Source: Blastobasis lacticolella
Lineage: Eukaryota > Arthropoda > Insecta > Lepidoptera > Blastobasidae
Direction: 5' to 3'
DNA: 64,000 bases
Assembly: GCA_905147135.1 (NCBI GenBank)
Contig: LR990053.1
Coordinates: forward strand, 14,024,501-14,088,500
Shown here: one piece after another, positions 44,706-55,700 of the stretch
Layout: every line of letters starts with the position of its first letter
Position numbering within the stretch: position 1 is the first letter of the stretch
Program-made: the position numbers and the translations under genes
Notes under the pieces: generated by a model
Told to the model about the DNA's origin: nothing
Seen by the model: the letters and a program-made list of their open reading frames with translations, nothing else
The model's database searches: none

Positions 44706-45986
44706 CACCCGGTTTCTGAAACGCTTGTCAAATCATTGATTAGCTAACAGACTGTCACATTTAACAAGCTGTTAAATCACCGTGGGTTTCTGAAAGGCCA
44801 ATCAATCTATTGTTAGCTAATCGACCATTAACAAGAGATCAATTTTTTCGTCTGGCTACCCCTGCTAAAATCAGTCACATTCATTCACTCATATATGTTT
44901 TGTTTCTGTCTAACGCATTGATTTGTTTCTGTCCCTAGCGGCCTTTTGATAGCGGCGGGATATTCAACTTTTAGATGAAACTGATACCGATTGTATAGTT
45001 TTCGTGTAAATAAAAATCGAATATTATAAAAAAATATATACAGAGCGAGAAAAGAGAAAATATAACAATATTTATGTTATAGGGTCACGGGTTCCAGTGG
45101 ATCAGTAATCCCATCATCATCATCTTTAGGCAGTTAGGTGGGTCCCAGTCCACTGCTGAACACAGGCCTCCCACGGCTTACACTCTAGTCGACTCTGTTA
45201 TCTTGTCTCCATCGGCTCCCTAGGACCTTAAAGAGGTCGTCCGTCCATCTCTTGGGAGGCCATCCAGAGAAAGCCACTCAACAACATCCGCCCCATCGGC
45301 TATCGATTCTGTGAGTTTCTCTCAATAATCCCATTAGTTAAAACCTGGTTTAAGTCCTGGACACGGGCCAGTTCGTGGTTCAGGTCCTGGCCCTGGATCA
45401 GGTCCTGGTTCAGGATAAGGCCCTGGCCCCGGACCAGCTCCTAGTTCAGGTCCAGGTCCTGGACCCTGACATGTCCGTGGTTCAGGTCCTGGTCCTGGTT
45501 CAGGGCTATGTCCTGGCCCCGAACCAGGTCCTGGTCCAGCTAATGTTTATGGTCTATGTGCTGGCACTGGTCTAGGTCCTGGTTCTGGTTCAAGCTCAAA
45601 TTGTGATCAAGGTTGCAGTCATGATCCTGGACCAGAACCTGGACCCTAGACCTGGACTTTGCCTTAGACCAAAACTAGGACCTGGACCAGGGCCAGGACC
45701 AAGACCTACACCAAGAAAATCGAATATAATTTCTTTTGACAATCGGTTAATTGGTCGATTTTCGCCAATTAAAATAACAAGGCGATAACATACAGTTAAC
45801 ATGAGAAAAAGCTTTACGGAAACCCAAAATTACATTAATCAGCCGTTAATTGGAGATTTGATAATCCGTTAACAAGCTGTTAACAAGCCGTCAATTGGCG
45901 CTTTCAGAAACCCAAACTGCATTTAATCAGTGTTTAACAAGCTGTTACGTAATTTTTGCGTTGACAAGCGTTTCAGAAACCGGGTG
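44706..45986 (-). mobile_element. TIR element, copy 2, inverted relative to copy 1 (1,281 bp)
   Basis: Same TIRs as copy 1, opposite orientation, only 270 bp away. Its left terminal 270 bp is the reverse complement of copy 1's right terminal 270 bp, with about one mismatch. Its outer end differs from copy 1's by about seven changes in 290 bp. It is shorter mainly because the minisatellite has fewer units. The right flank is TTA and the left flank TAA, so the 3-bp duplication is imperfect here. Confidence 0.85.
45335..45720 (-). repeat. Hexamer minisatellite in copy 2
   Basis: Same GGTCCT/CCAGGT-type array as in copy 1, inverted and about 130 bp shorter. Length variation between the two copies is the main difference between the elements. 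Confidence 0.85.
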
Positions 45987-46319
45987 TTATTAGGGCCTCT
46001 CCCACGAAAGGCCACGGGAGGTTATTGCCATAAACTCTACGCTTGGCAGTCGGGTTGGAGATCGAAGTATATAATGCCGTATTTATTCAGGATAGGATAG
46101 ATGGATAACCTTACCTTAATATGAAATTATTGAAATAAATGAATATTATTCATCATAGCGACATCTATTGTCAAATAGTTTAAGCACAAACAACGTCGTG
46201 CCTAATGACATCTATCGCAATATTTTAAAACTAATTACATTATCTAGTTGTCCTATTCGATACTAGATGGCAGTAACACTGTAATTAAATATTTTGTTAT
46301 GGCAACATTACATAAGACC

Positions 46320-46413
46320 ATAAATTATAGAATATTGATTTTGACATAGTTGACACACCATTCTTCCTTCTTTCTTTTGACGTTTAAAGTATCAAAACAA
46401 GCACGTGTTAAAA
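46320..46413 (+). promoter_or_regulatory. Likely RLP24 core promoter with pyrimidine-rich start
   Basis: A TTCTTCCTTCTTTCTTTT run at about 46361-46378 lies about 40 bases upstream of the start codon. Ribosome-related genes of insects often initiate in such polypyrimidine (TCT/TOP) sequences. No TATA box is obvious. Inference from position and composition. Confidence 0.4.
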
Positions 46414-47688
46414 ATGCGTATAGAAACTTGTTATTTTTGTTCTTCCAGGATATATCCTGGACACGGAATCCAATTTGTCAGAAACGATTGTAAGGTAATA
46501 CAAATTTCACACATTTCCTCCACTATAACATTGAATTTCGTCACAATTTGGAACTAACCAAAGACCCCTCACAGATTTTCAGATTTTGCCGTTCAAAATG
46601 CCATGCGGCGTTCAAAAAGAAGAAGAATCCTCGTAAAACCAAATGGACTAAAGCCTACCGTAAGACTGCTGGCAAGGAATTGGCAATTGATCCTTCCTTT
46701 GAATTCGAGAAGCGCCGTAACGCACCCATCGTATACAACAGGGAACTATGGACAAAGACCATCGAAGCAATGAAGAAAGTGGAAGAGATCCGACAAAGGA
46801 GATCCAATAATTATATTATGCAAAGACTGCGCAAAGGTCGGGAAGTTGAATGGCAAAGGGACGTCAGAGAAGTACAGAGGGATATATCACTTATTAGGTG
46901 AGTATATTTTTATCGATTGAGTTTGTGAATGTTATATTATTTATATTCGGAGGATTGGCCGTTTCGTGATCGACAGAGTAGAATAGCACCAACCCTAAAA
47001 GGTGTGATAAGATACTATTGGGTGTCGTACAAGGCGACTAATGTTTTAGAGGCAAAAGATAGAGTCTCCGTAGGCTTTAAAATGGGCAGCAGGGTTTTCT
47101 ATGTTATAATTATAATACTGTGATCTCCCAATCTGCCTGCCAAGCGTGGAGATTATGGCAATAACTTCACTTTTGTGGAAGTGGCCCAAAATCCTGCAGT
47201 GGACTGTGATGGGAGGATTATTATTATGTTTGTTTCAAACTACTGACTGTTTCAACTGTTTTGGACAAAATTTTGCACACAACTGCTACTATTAACCATT
47301 ACTTAGTTTGCTTGGAATCACAACACCCGATTTACACAGACAATGTCGGAAGCAAACACTACTACATATTTTTATTTTTATTAGACTTTTAGAGTTTGAT
47401 AAGTTTTACTTCAAATTTTACAAATTTTGTTTTTTACTTTGTTTTGCTGTACCATTATAATTGTCCTCTGCTTAAGGTCATGGTTAAATTTTCTGATTAT
47501 TTCTTGTTTTTAGGTCACCAGCGGCCGGTCTCAAGCAGCGGAACGCTCTGGAAGAGACCGAAATGGAAGTGGAACCTGAAACCATTGAAGTGGTTGATGC
47601 TAAAGGCCGTAAACAAGTCATTGAGGCACCAGTCATGGTGCCAGCTACTGCAGAGATGATTGAAGAAGGAGGAGAAATTGATTTATAG
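46414..47688 (+). CDS. RSL24D1: Ribosome biogenesis protein RLP24 (RSL24D1, RpL24-like)
   Basis: Three coding exons, 46414-46494, 46575-46897 and 47514-47688, join in frame with GT-AG introns to give 192 aa. The start [18 protein letters not shown] is the family's conserved N-terminus. Cys6, Cys9, Cys32 and Cys36 form the zinc site of the L24e fold. KKKKNPRK and [14 protein letters not shown] follow, then a coiled, charged C-terminal tail ending GGEIDL. The length is close to insect and yeast homologues. In known eukaryotes RLP24 occupies the eL24 site on pre-60S particles and is exchanged for eL24 in the cytoplasm after export. It differs from true eL24 by its longer, acidic C-terminus, which is seen here. 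Intron 2 carries a family A repeat. A non-canonical ATTAAA at 47839-47844 may be the polyadenylation signal. All key residues are intact. Confidence 0.95.
46960..47215 (+). repeat. SINE-like repeat family A in RLP24 intron 2
   Basis: GGCCGTTTCGTGATCGACAG, AATAGCACCAACCC, TGGGTGTCGTACAAGGCGAC, AAAATGGGCAGCAGGGTTTT and CCTGCAGTGGACTGTGATGG. Sense orientation relative to the gene. Confidence 0.8.
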
Positions 47689-47838
47689 TCAACAACACAG
47701 ATACAAGAAGGCAGACCCTGGGCCCTAATGTACTGTGCAGGAGCGCAAACAGAACATAACGTCGAAATGAAGATGATTAGTCAAGAACTATACAAAATTC
47801 CATAAGATGAAAGTACTTGTAAAATGTAAAGAATTTCA

Positions 47839-47844
47839 ATTAAA
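47839..47844 (+). terminator. Candidate polyadenylation signal of RLP24
   Basis: ATTAAA about 150 bases after the stop codon, followed by T-rich sequence. It is the only common signal variant I see before the T-run at 47933-47951. Confidence 0.45.
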
Positions 47845-48122
47845 TTTGTTTTTATTTATAGGAAAGTTGTTTTTTAAATTTTGCCGTCTCTCATACCTAC
47901 TCCTTTTCAAATGATTGTTAAGTGCTAGAATATTTTTTTTTTTTTTTTTTTGTGCCTAATGTTTGAAAGTTCGCTTGTTTATTAAATACTACTACCATTA
48001 TTATTGGCTTACTTACGATGTTTGCAAACAGTTTAGTTTTATTTTGTTGGGAATAGTTTCAAAGTATTGTTGGAAACTTTTCAATGTTCCTGTCTGAAGT
48101 CGAAAATCTAGATACTTCTTAA

Positions 48123-48919
48123 TAGAGATGAACCGGATAGTTGTTTGGCCGGATACCGGATACCGGATATCCGGTCAGCCTCCTAGCCGGATATTCGGCA
48201 GAACATAGTCTCTGAACAAGTTTGTGCAAGCTGTGTGACTTTATACAACTGCATGTGTTTATGTAATTTCAAGTCTTTGTTTAATGTGAATAAAAAAAAA
48301 TCGTGGACAAATTCACACAGCGCCATCTAGCCCCAAAGTAAGCAAAGCTTGTGTTATGGGTGCAAGATAACTGATTAATGCGATGTGCTCAGCCGCCCCA
48401 AAGATCACCATAGTGCAAGTAGCCGTAAATTTGGCGACGACGACTCGCTGACGCGGAAGACACCCACACGCCACCTGGCTGACGGCGGACCAACGGGACC
48501 TGAAGGACAATATTGTTGACGCTGCTACTGCTCAGAATAGAGAGAAATGGAGGCAGCAGACAATGAGAGCGGACTCCAGCTAATGGAAAAGGCATAGTGC
48601 AAAAAGAAGAGACCAGAAAACTATTAAAATTGTTTGCTTACCTACCAAATGAACGATACGAGTAGAATAATCGCCGATGCCGACATAATCAATAGTGTTT
48701 TGATTAATATTTATGGTTTTTGAACGTTTTGAGACGACTTTTTACTCGACTGCTACAGAAGGGCATATATTTCCTATGAGCAAAATCACTTTTATGGACT
48801 TTTCATACATTTTTTACTATCCGGTACCCGGCCGGATATTAACGCATTATCCGGTATCCGGCCGGATAGTAAATTATGGCCGGATACCGGATAGTGGCCG
48901 GATATCCGTTTCATCTCTA
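48123..48919. mobile_element. Non-autonomous hAT element with 8-bp duplication
   Basis: The ends TAGAGATGAAnCGGATA and TATCCGTTTCATCTCTA are inverted repeats. The 8-mer CTTCTTAA is repeated directly outside them (48115-48122 and 48920-48927), the hallmark of hAT transposition. Subterminal CCGGATA/TATCCGG motifs are clustered at both ends. Inside lie a family G SINE piece and an RTE2-like coding scrap (ATAQNREKWRQQTMRAD). No transposase is present. Confidence 0.9.
48291..48390 (-). repeat. Family G SINE 3' end nested in the hAT element
   Basis: TCGTGGACAAATTCACACAG, CGCCATCTAGCCCCAAAGTA and AGCAAAGCTTGTGTTATGGG, preceded by an A-run on the plus strand. Same wording as 15058-15150. Confidence 0.75.
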
Positions 48920-48927
48920 CTTCTTAA

Positions 48928-49739
48928 TAAATGGCGACTTTTGATCGTAATAATGTTTATAAAATTTACTAGTGCTCCCATACAGGATGTTTCAAAATGT
49001 TTTATCATTATATAGAATCACCAACATTCATATTCTATATATTCTAGTCTTGCTTATATGGCTCATAATGTATAAAATAATATTTTTAACAAAAAGATTT
49101 GGTAAAAATTACATGTTAACACAAGTATTTCATCACATTGCATGTCAATAGAGAAAGTATTGATTACCCGCAATACCATAATCCTCTTAGTGAAGCTGAT
49201 GTTCTAAACCTTTCCTGTTTTAAAATTATGCCTTTGCCTCGATAGTAATTTTAGGGCATAGTAATTTCTACTAAAAAATTGAATTTTATTAGGCATAGGC
49301 AGGCTATGGTATAGATTGATAAGTATCATTATATCACCTATATAGGATATGAGCAGGTAGGCACTTAGGACATTAAGTAAGTACCTACCTATCCACATTA
49401 TATTCTGTACTTACCTAAAAACAAAAGTTATAAATCATTTGTAATACACACCTATGTAAGTAGATAGTAACTGCAGCACACCTACCAACCTGCAAATGTT
49501 ATTCACCCCTGTCTAATTCAATTACAGCATGGACTGAATTGAGACTGTCTATTCGGTAAAAGCATTCCATTACACCATGCGCGCCAAGACACTGCTATTG
49601 TTTGTGAATAAAAAACAATATGATACAACCATTGCGTAATAAACTACTTTCCTAATAAAAATCCTTACAATTGCTGCAAATATTCATAGTATTTTCATTC
49701 ATTCAACTTATTATTTCAGTAAACTTTTAGTTTTCAATA
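48928..49739. other. Intergenic DNA before the GMC gene
   Basis: AT-rich. A pyrimidine-rich AG (TTATTATTTCAG, ending 49719) just before the start codon could be a 3' splice site of an upstream untranslated exon. Nothing else seen. Confidence 0.4.
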
Positions 49740-52700
49740 ATGGCTCTTTATTCTTACGTTTTTGGGGCAATTATAGCACTTGTGTCTTATGTAATGTATC
49801 AAAAATACGCTAATATTAACTCAAGCATTATAGTGAAACCAGAAAAGAGATATGATTATATTATTGGTGAGTATTGGTGGTCGGTGATATTTGTGAACTC
49901 CTTATGGGCAAATGTAAATAAATCGAGGTAGGTATTTTCCCTATGGACCGATTTTGATGTAATTTCAGGCAAATTTGAGATTAGTCCAGCGTGTGGTAAT
50001 AATAAATTTGGTACCTATTGTAGATATTATCTTTGGTATTTACCGCGCAAAGTGGGGCGGATCGCTCTCAAGTTTTTTTTCCAGAATCGATAACCAATAT
50101 ACATTAGTTGGATATATTACGGAATTGGCTCTATTGTGGCTGGTTTTCACAGTTGGCGCGGGCACAACAGGCTGCGTGTTGGCCGCACGTCTCACCGAGG
50201 ATCCCAAAGTGAAGGTTCTGCTTGTAGAAGCTGGTGATCAGATGGGGTACTTCACGAGGGTACCTTTGACTCCCACGGCTGCCCAACAGGGCCCCAATGA
50301 TTGGTCAGTTAGGACAGTGCCCCAGCGGTACTCGTCTTTTGGATTTTGGGATCAGGTAAGAACCTAAAAATGTTATATTACGATAAACCAACATTTGCCA
50401 CCGACTTCGTCCGCGTTTGAAATCGGTATTATATTCCCGACCCGATCATGCGGGAACCACATTAAATTTCGGAATAAATTATACTTACCTATCTGCTATT
50501 CTGGGATATACGGCTACATTGCTGCCAAATTTCATAAAAATTCATTGAGTAGTTTTCGTGTGAAAGAGTAACAAACATCCATCCTTACCAACTTTCGAAT
50601 TTAAAATACTTACTAGTAAGTAGGTGACCTACTTTATAAATAATTTCACAACTTACTTCCAGTATAAGTTTACATTGCCTACTCTTTTTTCACTGCTACC
50701 GAACTAAACCGACATATAAACTATTATTTTCATGTGCTCCAGACCCACATAATCCCTCGGGGTAAAGGCCTCGGTGGATCCGGTCAGATCAACTTCTTGC
50801 TTCACGCTTTCGGTCTGCCGGAGGACTACGAGCGCTGGGCCCGCCTAGGCTTTAAAGGCTGGCATTACCACGACTTGAGGCCTTATTTTGTGAAAGCCTT
50901 CGGAACTGCGAGGAGCGAATTCGATTCAGAACATTGCTCTCTTGATGGATACTGTCCCGGAATCAAGGTTCGATTTGAAACTGCCTAGTTAATCTATTGA
51001 GGCAAATAATATTGTCTGTGCAAAAATAATTGCTACAAAGTTTTTTTCAGGCACCAATGAAGCTCAAACTGATGGATGGGCAAAATGAACTGATGAAAAC
51101 ATTTAGACGAGCATCCAACTTGCTGAAGGAGGAACATACAATATTTAGGAGACCAACTGCTACCCTCGTGGACGGAGCTAGATTCGGATCGCTGGATGCT
51201 TACTTGAAACCAGCTTTGAATCGGGAGAATTTGCACGTAATGCTTAAAACTCAAGCAATTTCGGTAAGATACCTAAATCGTTTTATAATTTAACCCATTG
51301 GCATTTCTCAATTCATTACACAATTATCATTAATGGAAGGTGGCTTGGGAGGCCTATATCCAGCAATGGGCGCCTTTCGTCTGATATGACGATGATTATA
51401 AAAACCTTTTAGTTATACCTACACATTGGCAAGGCTCATCCTATTCATTCATTTTTATCTAGTACCTACGTAAACGATAGTTAACGATATTTTACAATAG
51501 GGCCATGTTAGTTTCTTTTTCCGCCACTTTCCTTATTATCCATGTCGAATTGTTGGTAGCATTTGAATTCTGTCATAAAATACTACATGCTTCCGGTGTT
51601 GCTACATAAAACGCAGAACTAGCGCCACTATTGACAGGTCACCTCTGTGGCCGGTCAAGCTTTACGTAAAAACTTGGTGATAATGTTTAACCTATAGACA
51701 GCTACGGATCAATGAAGATGTCGATAACTGACAATACACTTTTATGTGGCCAAAACTACTTATCTAACTAACACTAACACAGAAAATCATATAATAGGAA
51801 TGTTAAGCCTGAATACCTAAATAGTCCGTCTCTTATAATTTTTTTGCGTCAGGCAACATTGCATTGTTGTTTATTCTTTATTGTACACAAAAATAATAAA
51901 TACAATTTAACTGAAGGTAATTTAAGTGCAACGGCGAGCGTAACTCAACAGTTGAGTTTTCTACCAGCAAACCTTAGATTCAAAGAAGCCATAAGTCAGC
52001 ATTTAGGCATAGGAAGTGCACACAAGTAAACTAAATAAATACTATAATTAATAATGAATACAATAAATATATATGTACTATAATTAGTGAGAGAGATAAT
52101 GCTCTTTTAAATTCCTTTTAAATGTCATCATTGAAGGACTGGCACGGATGTTAGGAGGTATGGAGTTCCATAAACGCGCAGAGTGTACAGTGATGGAACC
52201 GCCGTAGGCTTGAGGTGTGGGACGGGATCTTTAGAAGGGATCTGATGGAACGAGTAGGCTCCTTGGGCACCAGATACTCAAAGCACTCACGGAGGTACTA
52301 AGGAGCCAAAGGATTTTTAAGTATATTATACAATGTGCTGATAATATGCACGCACATCCCTGCGTCGACGTATTGGCAACCACTTGAGTTGAGTTCTAAA
52401 CTCAGAAACGTGATCAAATTTTCGCAGACCGAAGATGAACCGGGTGCACACATTCTGTAGCCGCTCCAATTTGTTTAACAGCTCCGCCGTGGCATCAAGA
52501 TAGACGTCTGCATAATCAAGCAGAGGGAGAAGTAACGATTGTGCCAAGATAACCCTAGTCTCAAAAGGCAGAAACTTTTGAAGTAGCTTGAGTGACTGAA
52601 ACGTGTAATGTATCCGTTTACTAAGTTGCCCAATTTGACCCGCCCAAGACAGGTGAAAATCGAAGAGGACCCCTCGATTTTTGGCATTATCGGTAATTTG

Positions 52701-55700
52701 CATCGATGCACCGTCGTAGCTAACAGGCGCCAAACTGGCGAGATTCAGGCGACTGCGCATAGAAGACGTGCCTATTATTAATGCCTGTGATTTGCCCGGA
52801 TTACAAGAAGCCCGCAGCCCAGTCCCGAATTTTACATAATTCGTTATTTATCAAACTAATCCTCTGGTCAACTTCATCGATCTTGAAGTGGCAGTAAATC
52901 TGCAAATCGTCTGCGTAGCGTGCATTGTTAATTTCAAGTTTGAAATTTCATCTACATTTTCGTTACATGTATCAATGCATGTATCGTAGATATTATGGGC
53001 GACAGTTACCACTTACCATCAGGTGGTCTATTTGCTCATTTAGGTATCATATTAATAACTAACGAAAATAACTAAGAGAATAAATTCCGGCTTTATTCCT
53101 ACCCAGATAAGGTTCGAAAACACAACAGCCAGCTCCGTATACATTCTGCGAGAGCACCGGGAACTGGACAACGTGTTCGTGAACAAGGAGGTGATCGTGT
53201 GCGCGGGCGCAGTGAAGGCGCCGCAACTGCTGATGCTGTCCGGGGTTGGCCCGAGGGAGACTATGCAGAGGTGAATGGTAGATAATTATACTACCTTTTT
53301 TTGTATCATCATCACAGCCCGTAACAGTCCTCTCCCACAAAAGGGGAGGTTATTGCCATAATCTCCACGCTTGGCAGGCGGGTTGGAGATCGCAGTGTTT
53401 AAATATAACAATGGAAAATGCTGCTGCCCATTTTCCAGACTACGGAGACTCTTGATCTTTTGCCCCGAAAACATTAGTCGCCTTGTACGACACCCATAGT
53501 GTAAGGGGTTGGTGCTATTCTACTCTGCCGGACACCAACGGTTTTTTTGTATAAAGTGTTATAATAACTTATAGACTGTGAGCGCGCCGTAGGTTATTCT
53601 ACGTCATCGAGTACAAGAAAAATTCCACTTTGTAGCGATAAGAGACGTTTAGGAGACCCACAAAACGTTGGTCTGCACGTGCACAACCTGGCACAAAAAA
53701 TAACTTGTACTACGTTACCCTTACAGTCTATTACAATGCCTAGTGAAGCAAGGTTTTTTTTATCATCTCTGTGGTCGTCCGTTCCGGAAACTAGCCAACG
53801 TTCATTGTTGTGACTTGTACAGAACACTTAATATCATTGTTGAAGCGAGGTTGACCAAGCTCTTCTGCTGGGGACCCTGTAAGTGGTTGAATAGTCTCGG
53901 GAGCCAATAGGCACTCCGTAACGCCTGTATTCTATAATGGTACTATACCTAATCCTTACATAAATAACAGGTTACGGATCAGGCTGGTTGCCGACAACCC
54001 GCATGTTGGGCGGAATCTCCACGACCATATGAACATGCCGCTGTATGTGAGTGTCCAGAAGCCTGTCAGCGTGACCCTGGCCAAGGTGTTCGCCTTTGAC
54101 ACCTTTTGGAACTACTTGTGGAATCGTCAAGGTATACCCATATGCGTACTATTATTGTTGCCACGATTTCATTTGGAGTCTCGTAAGCAAGGGTTGACTC
54201 AACATAGCCACGCTACCCTTGTGAATTATTTGTCAGTGAACTTATTGGCTTGTCTCATGTTATAAGTTGAGTTTCTGATTCAAAATGTATGATAGAAAAC
54301 CCCCAGTAGCACTTGCTCTGCAGCTGGCTGTACATTCTATATTCTTAAACTGATTACGATTCTATTTCCGTTGAAACTGTGGTTTATGCGAAGTGCGGCA
54401 TACCTTCTGCCTAGTAACAGCATACACTCTAGCCTTGAAGGCGTAGATTATAATGTTTAGGAAACACATGACTCGCAGGGAACGTGTACCATCTCGGAAC
54501 CAATTGCTGAGACAATCCATAAAGCAAAGATATTGCTACTCTGAATAAACACGAATGTCATCAAATACTGCATAATTATAATGCATTCTTCTCAGCTCAA
54601 GGACTGGCTTAGTGGCAATCCACTAAGCCAGTCCAGTAAGTTATTCAGGACAATTCCTGATAATAGTCGCCATGTTAAAGACCATTATTCTGGCGCACGC
54701 TACAAGAGAGCAACAATTTAACATAAACTCTTCATTGTGTTTTTTTTTGCATGGTAGGCTTGCTGTCGTTCCCGCCAGTAGCGGGGACAGAGTACCAGAA
54801 CAGCACGGCGGTAATATTGTTCTCCATGGGCACGGCAAGCGAGAGACTGCTGCGCGATCTCTCCAATTATAAGCCTAAGGTGAATTTAGAAGACTTTGTC
54901 GTGCTCATATTCTGTCGACATATTGATAGATAAAATGGCAAGCGGGCCACCTGATGGGAAGTGGTCACCGTGTATGGTCGTCAGCCATACCAGGCGTATC
55001 GTTTCACCAATACATTGCCTAGCTCTAGAACTTTTCTTTAGAAGCCACGGTTTTCCACGCAGTACTGGACACCATTCACCGGCAGGAACAATACTATTTA
55101 AAATAATTTTGTTTGACTGCGTGTACCAATAACTTTTTCTTTTCAGAGTAATACATTAAAGTTGAACACTAACCGATGTTCATACGGTGAGGGAAAACAT
55201 CGTGATGAATCCTGCACACTCAGGCGACTAAATGTATTACCATGATCCAATCTGGTCATTAAACTGTTAACAGGGTCGCATAGGTTAGATGGCTGTTGCT
55301 CCACTGTAATGATCTAATCTTCCAATTCCTGGACCATAATCAAGATGGACCCCGAGCCGAAGAAGTTATAGCTAGTAGACAGTAGTTGTCCGTTACTTTT
55401 AGTTTATGATCATTACAATTAATTACAAACAGAACTTATCGACTGTACCTCTCAGGTTTTCAGGGACACCTTTCCGTTCCACAACCAGACCAGCAAGGAA
55501 GGGTTCATGTTCCTAGCCACTTGTCTGCAGCCACGTAGCCGAGGGCGTGTCACCCTGGACGACTCCAGCGTCTCCATACCACCACGGGTTGACCCGATGT
55601 TCTTGCGGCATGAGTGGGATGCCAAATGCATGGTTAGAGGTCAGTATCCCTCTGTTGATCACCACGCGAAGGTTCGAAAGAACGTTTCTCGCCCGTACGA

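Larger units (their letters stand above)
44660..46075 (-). repeat. SINE-like repeat family A split by TIR element copy 2
   Basis: The 3' end of family A (CATCATCACAGCCCGTAACA, GTGCACTGCAGGAC) lies at 44660-44702. The rest (TTAGGGCCTCTCCCACGAAA, GTTATTGCCATAA, GTCGGGTTGGAGATCG) resumes at 45990-46075. Joining the two sides restores the usual order GCAGGAC-TTAGGGCC seen in uninterrupted copies. Confidence 0.8.

Noticed and set aside
43012..45990. CRISPR-like or immunity-related repeat array
   Set aside because: Repeats are a hexamer minisatellite and transposon TIRs in a eukaryotic genome; no spacer-repeat structure or cas-like gene.
52326..52760. 144-codon minus-strand frame as a host gene inside the GMC intron
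   Set aside because: Its sequence is the post-YADD region of a LINE reverse transcriptase, with frame breaks on both sides and a LINE 3' tail.
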